7,270 nucleotides of DNA, taken from Bifidobacteriaceae bacterium (GTDB lineage Bacteria > Actinomycetota > Actinomycetes > Actinomycetales > WQXJ01). Positions 1 to 4,172 of this stretch are shown piece by piece. Both the position numbers and the translations under genes were made by a program. The notes beneath the pieces are model-generated. The model saw only the letters and a program-made list of their open reading frames with translations, had not been told where the DNA came from and made no database searches. The stretch lies in assembly GCA_031268115.1 (NCBI GenBank), contig JAIRXV010000207.1, positions 1 to 7,270 of the forward strand, given 5' to 3'. The number at the start of each line of letters is the position of its first letter. Position 1 is the first letter of the stretch.

Positions 1-175
1 CGCGGCCGCCACCCAGGAGGGCCTGCTGGTGGGCATCTCTTCCGGCGCCGCACTGGCCGCCGCCATCGAGGTCGGCGAACGTCCCGAATCCGCTGGCAAA
101 ACGATTGTGGTCATCGTTCCTTCGTTCGGGGAACGTTACCTGTCCACCGTCCTTTACGCCGACTTATTGGACTAA
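1..175 (+). CDS. cysK: Cysteine synthase (O-acetylserine sulfhydrylase), 3' end only
   Basis: This is the last 57 codons, reading in frame from base 2 to a TAA at 173-175; the 5' part lies outside the window. The enzyme is cytoplasmic and PLP-dependent, and makes cysteine from O-acetylserine and sulfide. Visible family signatures are the GISSGAA loop, which contacts the PLP phosphate in the beta-substituted PLP enzymes, and the C-terminal VPSFGERYLSTVLY block typical of CysK. It ends in YADLLD, a usual CysK terminus, so the C-terminus appears intact. The next gene on the same strand is cysE, which supplies its substrate; 97 bp separate the two and contain a long hairpin. A cystathionine beta-synthase would look similar in places, but this C-terminal block and the cysE neighbour favour CysK. 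Confidence 0.93.
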   Translation, partial: AAATQEGLLVGISSGAALAAAIEVGERPESAGKTIVVIVPSFGERYLSTVLYADLLD

Positions 176-177
176 CC

Positions 178-247
178 GTGGACGATGGCGTCCCTCACCC
201 TACGTCGGCCGGTTTGGTTGGCGATGGTGAGGGACGGCATCGTCCAC
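178..247 (+). promoter_or_regulatory. Long intercistronic hairpin between cysK and cysE
   Basis: Bases 178-199 and 226-247 are inverted copies of each other: 21 of 22 positions pair, with a single G-G mismatch (188 against 237) and a 26-nt loop (200-225). It starts 2 bases after the cysK stop and ends 13 bases before the cysE Shine-Dalgarno sequence. No T-run follows, so it is not a textbook intrinsic terminator. It could be a processing or stabilising structure, an attenuator that lowers cysE relative to cysK, or a dispersed palindromic repeat. The pairing is seen directly; the role is inferred. Confidence 0.75.
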
Positions 248-260
248 CCGATCGCAAGAC

Positions 261-266
261 AAGGAG
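261..266 (+). promoter_or_regulatory. Ribosome binding site of cysE
   Basis: AAGGAG lies 6 nt upstream of the ATG at 273. It supports that start over the out-of-frame GTG and ATG starts at 178-185, which lie inside the hairpin. Confidence 0.85.
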
Positions 267-272
267 ACCGCC

Positions 273-854
273 ATGCTCCGCCCGTTCCAGCGCCTGGCCA
301 CCGAACTGCGAGAAGACCTTCAGGCCGCCCGCGACCGCGACCCGGCGGCGCGCACCCGCCTGGAGGTCGCGCTCGGCTACCCAGGGTTGCACGCCGTGTG
401 GGCGCACCGGGTAACCCACCGCCTGTGGCGGCGACACTGGGGCAAACTGCTTGCCCGCCTCGCCTCGCAGTTCACCCGGTTCATGACGGGGGTCGAGATC
501 CACCCTGGGGCTGAGCTGGGACGGCGTTTGTTCATCGACCATGGGATGGGGGTGGTGATCGGTGAAACCACCGAAGTGGGCGATGACGTGACCCTGTTCC
601 AGGGAGTAACACTCGGAGGGCGTTCGATGTCACCCGGCAAACGCCACCCGACACTAGGGAATCGGGTCACGGTCGGGGCAGGAGCGAAAGTGCTGGGACC
701 GCTCCTGATCGGCGACGACGTTCAGATCGGCGCCAACGCGGTAGTGGTCCGGGACGGTCCGCCCGGCTCAGTCATGGTAGGTGTGCCAGCAAGGCAACAC
801 CGCGTCTCCGCGCACCTGTTGGGGGCGATGGAGGACCCAGCCCTGTACATCTGA
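273..854 (+). CDS. cysE: Serine O-acetyltransferase
   Basis: 193 aa. Transfers acetyl from acetyl-CoA to L-serine, giving O-acetylserine, the first step of cysteine synthesis; cytoplasmic. An alpha-helical N-terminal part (about 1-70) is followed by a left-handed beta-helix of hexapeptide repeats (about 74-175). The catalytic region is clear: GVEIHPGAELG at 73-83, then FIDHGMGVVIGETT with D89 and H90 matching the Asp-His of the family (H158 in the E. coli enzyme), then FQGVTLGG. E75 takes the place of the E. coli active-site Asp143, as in many short bacterial forms. The length fits the short EpsC/CysE type; the E. coli enzyme has a longer N-terminal domain. The chain ends in DPALYI. A terminal Ile is the residue that inserts into the CysK active site in characterised complexes, so a cysteine synthase complex with the upstream product is plausible. 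The start is set by AAGGAG 6 nt upstream. Confidence 0.95.
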   Translation: MLRPFQRLATELREDLQAARDRDPAARTRLEVALGYPGLHAVWAHRVTHRLWRRHWGKLLARLASQFTRFMTGVEIHPGAELGRRLFIDHGMGVVIGETTEVGDDVTLFQGVTLGGRSMSPGKRHPTLGNRVTVGAGAKVLGPLLIGDDVQIGANAVVVRDGPPGSVMVGVPARQHRVSAHLLGAMEDPALYI

Positions 855-1351
855 GGCCGTATGTCACCGCGGTGGTCCAGCGCCCACGACACCGGTTTGG
901 GCTAGTGGGTGCAGACCGGCCGGCCGTGTTCGCGTCAGTCCGTGCGGACTACATCGATAGAGCTTCTGGTCAATAGTGGACGGCGCGCGCTCACATCGAT
1001 AGAGCTTTCGGCTATTAGGATCGCCGAATTGGCGCATTTCGACTCGACCTAATGACCAAGAACTCTATCGCGATGCGGCTGGCCACAGTCCCAATAGCCA
1101 AGAGCTCTATATAGACGCGACGTAGTGAGTGCGGCGGCCCCAGCCAATCCGGCGCCAATTTTCCCCGGTGTTTCGAAATGCCGACGTTTGAGCTGGCTCA
1201 CCGATGGGCCGACTCACCAAGATGGACAGTGGCGGCCTGCTTAGACGGCCATCGTTGGCCCGTGGGCGCGCTCATGCTCGGCATGTCGCGAGGGTCAACT
1301 GGCGACCCCCCTCCAGCTGCCCGAGTCGGATACGAGACCCTGATTCGACTG
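855..1351. other. Non-coding region between convergent cysE and rpiB
   Basis: About 500 bp with no credible gene. Its centre (948-1126) is a symmetric repeat array, described separately. On the cysE side, bases 937-942 and 945-950 form a 6 bp stem with only 2 nt between the arms and no T-run, so I do not call a terminator. From 1127 to 1351 I see no tRNA, no convincing coding frame and no clear terminator. An open frame that begins at 1178 runs antisense through rpiB and has no family features. Confidence 0.7.
948..1126. repeat. Symmetric four-copy repeat array (two forward, two inverted)
   Basis: Four related 22-24 bp units begin GATAGAG (TATAGAG in copy 4), continue through a pyrimidine-variable stretch to GG, and end near ATTAGG. 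Copies 1 (956-979) and 2 (998-1019) read on the plus strand; copies 3 (1048-1069) and 4 (1090-1111) read on the minus strand. The step is 42 bp in each pair, and both nested pairs share one centre of symmetry at 1033.5. Copies 1 and 2 are identical over 15 nt (951-965 and 993-1007). The spacers do not pair well, so the sites rather than the whole palindrome are conserved. The outer ends share ACTACRTCG (948-956, and inverted at 1118-1126). Possible readings are protein-binding sites on one face of the helix, a small palindromic mobile element, or a bidirectional terminator-like structure. Confidence 0.72.
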
Positions 1352-1849
1352 TCAGTCCACCCAGGTGCTCTTGGCGCGCTGGCCGACAAAGCCTCCGCTG
1401 GCCCTTCGGTCCTCATAGCTCGCTATCTGCTCGACGCGCCGTTCGTGGCGCCTGTCGCCGCTAAAGCCCTCGGCCAGGAACGCATCCACGATCGCGAGAG
1501 CCTCCTCGACAGTGTGCTGTCGAGCGCCGATCGCCACGATGTTGGCGTCGTTGTGCCAACGCGCGAGCTTGGCGGTTTCAACGCTCCAGGCCAACGCCGC
1601 CCGCGTGCCGATCACCTTATTCGCCGCGATCTGCTCGCCGTTGCCCGATCCTCCGATCACCACGCCGAGGCTGAGCTTTTCGCGGACCACGGCTTCTGCT
1701 ACGTCGAAGCAAATCGCTGGATAATCGTCCGTCGCATCGAACGCCGCCGCACCGTGGTCCCTGGTATCGAAGCCCGACTCGCCCAGGTGGCGCAACAGTT
1801 CGGCTTTCAGCTCGTAACCGGCATGGTCACTGCCCACATGAATTCGCAT
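1352..1849 (-). CDS. rpiB: Ribose-5-phosphate isomerase B
   Basis: 165 aa, counted from the ATG at 1849. Interconverts ribose 5-phosphate and ribulose 5-phosphate in the non-oxidative pentose phosphate pathway; cytoplasmic. The N-terminus MRIHVGSDHAGYELK carries the GSDHAG substrate-binding motif. The loop VVIGGSGNGEQIAANK (63-78) is the mycobacterial form: it lacks the catalytic cysteine of the E. coli enzyme, and E72 corresponds to the catalytic Glu75 of M. tuberculosis RpiB, with S68 matching Ser71. H99 matches His102. The C-terminus (RRHERRVEQIASYE, then about 20 polar residues) is usual for actinobacterial RpiB. The open frame extends upstream to 1933, but that part is unlike RpiB; GGGAGG lies 9 nt before the ATG at 1849. 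It is transcribed away from the M13 peptidase gene and towards cysE. The allose-6-phosphate isomerase relative AlsB is less likely in this setting. Confidence 0.95.
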   Translation of the reverse strand: MRIHVGSDHAGYELKAELLRHLGESGFDTRDHGAAAFDATDDYPAICFDVAEAVVREKLSLGVVIGGSGNGEQIAANKVIGTRAALAWSVETAKLARWHNDANIVAIGARQHTVEEALAIVDAFLAEGFSGDRRHERRVEQIASYEDRRASGGFVGQRAKSTWVD

Positions 1850-1858
1850 GGCCGCCAT

Positions 1859-1864
1859 CCTCCC
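1859..1864 (-). promoter_or_regulatory. Ribosome binding site deciding the rpiB start
   Basis: On the minus strand GGGAGG directly abuts an ATG at 1858 and is 9 nt from the ATG at 1849. The second spacing is workable and the first is not, so translation should begin at 1849 with MRIHVGSDHAG. Confidence 0.7.
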
Positions 1865-1900
1865 ACGCTCGCGGGCGAGACAGGCCGGGACGCACCAGGA

Positions 1901-1919
1901 GACCGGCGAAGAACCGGTC
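1901..1919. promoter_or_regulatory. Short dyad in the rpiB/M13 divergent region
   Basis: GACCGG (1901-1906) and CCGGTC (1914-1919) form a perfect 6 bp inverted repeat around 7 nt (CGAAGAA). It lies about 37 bp upstream of the rpiB ribosome binding site. It may be an operator or a hairpin in the rpiB leader. No convincing -10/-35 pair is visible in either direction in this region. Confidence 0.35.
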
Positions 1920-1968
1920 GACAACCGCCCCAACCCGGCATCGACTCACCGCTCGCGTCAGTCCGGAC

Positions 1969-1990
1969 CCAGGGTCAGGCCATACCCTGG
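1969..1990. promoter_or_regulatory. Dyad 1 upstream of the M13 peptidase gene
   Basis: CCAGGGT (1969-1975) and ACCCTGG (1984-1990) form a perfect 7 bp inverted repeat with an 8-nt spacer. It has exactly the geometry of the next dyad at 1996-2017, whose centre is 27 bp away. It could be an operator or a leader-RNA hairpin. Confidence 0.45.
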
Positions 1991-1995
1991 TGCCT

Positions 1996-2017
1996 GGTCG
2001 CCGCCGATATGGCGACC
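1996..2017. promoter_or_regulatory. Dyad 2 upstream of the M13 peptidase gene
   Basis: GGTCGCC (1996-2002) and GGCGACC (2011-2017) form a perfect 7 bp inverted repeat with an 8-nt spacer, ending 13 nt before the ribosome binding site of the peptidase gene. If transcribed, the two adjacent hairpins would make a structured 5' leader; as DNA they could be two binding sites. Confidence 0.45.
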
Positions 2018-2030
2018 TCCCACACACGCG

Positions 2031-2037
2031 GAAAGGA
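2031..2037 (+). promoter_or_regulatory. Ribosome binding site deciding the M13 peptidase start
   Basis: GAAAGGA is placed 8 nt before the ATG at 2046. The frame is open back to 1848, but that extension runs through the divergent region and does not resemble the family. Confidence 0.7.
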
Positions 2038-2045
2038 CGCAACTC

Positions 2046-4130
2046 ATGGCTTCGACAGGGATCGACCGGCGCTGGCAAGACTCCGCCATCCGGCCTCAAG
2101 ACGATCTTTACCGGCACGTCAATGGGCTTTGGTTGGACACCTACGAGATTCCCGCCGACCGGGCCACCGATGGCGCCTTCCGTGAGCTTTTCGACGAATC
2201 GGAACACCAGGTCCGCGACATCATCGAGCAGTGTGCCGAGCAGGCGGCCCGCGGGACAGCGAAGGGGGATGCGGCCACCATTGGCGCCCTATACGCCGCC
2301 TTCATGGATACGGCCGCCATCGAAGCGGCCGGCGCCGCCCCGATTCGCCCCGACCTGGTCCCAATCTTGAGCGCCGTATCGCGCGACGACCTCGCCCACG
2401 TTTTGGGCGCCCTGGAACGGTCTGGCGTGGGTGGGTTGGTCGGGCTTTGGGTCGACACCGATCCGGACAATCCGACGCGCTACGCCATCAACGTCGCTCA
2501 GGGCGGTATCGGCCTGCCGGATGAGGCCTATTATCGGGAAGACAAGTTCGAGTCGGTCCGTGCCGCCTATCTCGAGCACATAGCGGACATGTTTACCCTG
2601 GCTTGCGGCGATACCCTCCCAGTCGCACCCGGCGATGCCGCGCGGGTAGTTTTCGATTTTGAGGCCGCTTTGGCTGGCGCCCATTGGGACGCCGTTGCCT
2701 CCCGTGATGAGCTTCGCACCCACAACCCGATGACGATGGCGGCCCTCGCCGAGCGGGCCCCAGACTTCGCTTGGCAACGGTGGATAGATGGCTTAGGCGG
2801 TCCGGGCGGCGCTTTAGCGAACGTCATCGTGCGTCAACCCAGTTTCATAGAGCAGATGGCGAGTCTCTGGTCCGAGACGCCATTGGAGACGCTTCAACAG
2901 TGGGCGGCCTGGCGAGTGGTTAGCGCGCGCGCCGGCCTGCTCTGCGATCCGATTGTGGAGAAGAATTTCGAGTTCTGGGGGCCGGTCATCACCGGCGCCA
3001 CTGAGCTTCGCGAACGGTGGAAGCGCGCGGTTTCGCTGGTGGAGGGGATCATGGGTGAGGCCGTCGGACAACTCTATGTCGAGCGCCATTTCCCAGTGGA
3101 ACACAAAGAGCAGGTCGCCAAAATCGTGCAAAACCTGCTCGACGCCTATCGAGCGTCCATTTCAGAACTCGCCTGGATGGGGCCCGACACGCGTGCCAAA
3201 GCGCTCACGAAACTGGATAAGATCACCTTGAAAATCGGCTATCCGGAGCGCTGGCGGGATTATTCGGCGTTGAAAGTGGCGCCGAACGATCCGGTCGCCG
3301 CCGCTCGCGCTGCCGCGGCTTTCGAGTTGGATCGAGAGCTGACCAAGTCATTGGGGCCCGTCGATCGGACCGAATGGTTCATGTCGCCGCAGACTGTCAA
3401 CGCCTATTACAACCCCGGCATGAATGAGATCGTGTTTCCCGCTGCGATTCTGCGGCCGCCGTTCTTCAATGCCGGGGCCGACGATGCCGCCAATTACGGA
3501 GGGATCGGCGCCGTCATCGGGCATGAGATTGGCCACGCTTTCGACGATCAGGGTTCGCGATTCGACGGCGATGGCCGATTGGCGGATTGGTGGACCGCCG
3601 ACGACCGGGCCGAATTCGACCGCCGCACCAGCGCGCTGATCGCCCAATACGACGCATACGTGCCTCGCCAATTGGCGGCGGAATCCAACCCACCCCACGT
3701 CAACGGTGCGTTGACCATCGGGGAGAACATCGGGGACTTGGGGGGGTTGGCAATCGCGTGGGATGCCTACACGCTGACGCTTGACCGTGCCGACCCATCC
3801 GCACCATCGCAAGTCTCACCTGACCGGGAAGTCCAGACCAGTTCACTGGGTGGCGGTGCATCGAGCCCCGGCGCCGTTCAATCGCGGATTGGCCCGACCC
3901 TCGACGGTATGAGCGCGGCCCAGCGGTTCTTGTGGGGCTGGGCGGTGAGTTGGCGGTCGAAGGTCCGGGATGCCGAACAGGTCAGACGTCTCACCATCGA
4001 TCCCCATTCCCCTGCCGAGTTCCGATGCAACGGCGTGATCCGCAACCTCGACGTGTTTCACGAGGCGTTCAATGTCCGTCCCGGCGATAGCCTATGGCTT
4101 GAATTGGACCAGCGCGTGACGATTTGGTGA
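2046..4130 (+). CDS. M13 family (PepO/neprilysin-like) zinc metallopeptidase
   Basis: 694 aa. M13 enzymes are zinc endopeptidases cutting oligopeptides on the amino side of hydrophobic residues. The N-terminal domain starts DDLYRHVNGLW, typical of the family. The catalytic domain is complete: NAYYNPGMNEIVFP (N452-A453 bind substrate backbone), the zinc motif HEIGH (H493, E494, H497), GENIGDLGG with third ligand E560 and D564, and DPHSPAEFR with H654 and R660 matching neprilysin His711 and Arg717. The end, ELDQRVTIW, is the usual M13 terminus. The length is close to M. tuberculosis Zmp1 (Rv0198c, 663 aa). No signal peptide or membrane segment is visible, so the protein is cytoplasmic or exported by an unrecognised route. 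Residues about 583-616 are a Ser/Gly/Pro-rich insert between the third zinc ligand and the DGMSAAQRF segment. The gene is divergent from rpiB and convergent with the beta-helix protein gene. Its physiological substrate is unknown. Confidence 0.95.
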   Translation: MASTGIDRRWQDSAIRPQDDLYRHVNGLWLDTYEIPADRATDGAFRELFDESEHQVRDIIEQCAEQAARGTAKGDAATIGALYAAFMDTAAIEAAGAAPIRPDLVPILSAVSRDDLAHVLGALERSGVGGLVGLWVDTDPDNPTRYAINVAQGGIGLPDEAYYREDKFESVRAAYLEHIADMFTLACGDTLPVAPGDAARVVFDFEAALAGAHWDAVASRDELRTHNPMTMAALAERAPDFAWQRWIDGLGGPGGALANVIVRQPSFIEQMASLWSETPLETLQQWAAWRVVSARAGLLCDPIVEKNFEFWGPVITGATELRERWKRAVSLVEGIMGEAVGQLYVERHFPVEHKEQVAKIVQNLLDAYRASISELAWMGPDTRAKALTKLDKITLKIGYPERWRDYSALKVAPNDPVAAARAAAAFELDRELTKSLGPVDRTEWFMSPQTVNAYYNPGMNEIVFPAAILRPPFFNAGADDAANYGGIGAVIGHEIGHAFDDQGSRFDGDGRLADWWTADDRAEFDRRTSALIAQYDAYVPRQLAAESNPPHVNGALTIGENIGDLGGLAIAWDAYTLTLDRADPSAPSQVSPDREVQTSSLGGGASSPGAVQSRIGPTLDGMSAAQRFLWGWAVSWRSKVRDAEQVRRLTIDPHSPAEFRCNGVIRNLDVFHEAFNVRPGDSLWLELDQRVTIW

Positions 4131-4144
4131 GGGACCAGCTCTAA

Positions 4145-4172
4145 GCTGCCGCGCGCCTTCAGGTGCGGCGGT
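4145..4172. terminator. Weak hairpin between convergent genes
   Basis: Bases 4145-4154 can pair with 4163-4172 (10 pairs, of which three are G-T) around an 8-nt loop, between the M13 stop (4130) and the stop of the minus-strand gene (4172-4174). There is no T-run on either strand. As the only structure in this 41 bp gap, it may help end both transcripts. Confidence 0.3.

Noticed and set aside
951..1111. CRISPR array
   Set aside because: Only two direct copies exist on each strand, in opposite orientations, and the repeats are degenerate. No cas genes are present.
1027..1160. Inverted 9-mer AATTGGCGC (1027-1035) and GCGCCAATT (1152-1160)
   Set aside because: Short, far apart and outside the symmetry of the array; likely chance.
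1127..1351. A tRNA or other small RNA near 1300-1360
   Set aside because: A stretch resembling a T-arm (ATTCGACTGTCAGTCC) has no matching acceptor, D-arm or anticodon stems around it.
1850..1933. N-terminal extension of RpiB to 1933
   Set aside because: RpiB starts directly with the MRIHVGSDHAG strand, and the ribosome binding site GGGAGG fits the ATG at 1849.
1848..2045. N-terminal extension of the M13 peptidase to 1848
   Set aside because: The extension is Pro/Arg-rich, unlike the family, and crosses the divergent region. GAAAGGA fixes the start at 2046.
1178..2185. A 335-residue open frame on the plus strand
   Set aside because: It runs antisense to the whole of rpiB and then into the M13 gene in another frame. 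It shows no family motif and is typical of a GC-rich shadow frame.
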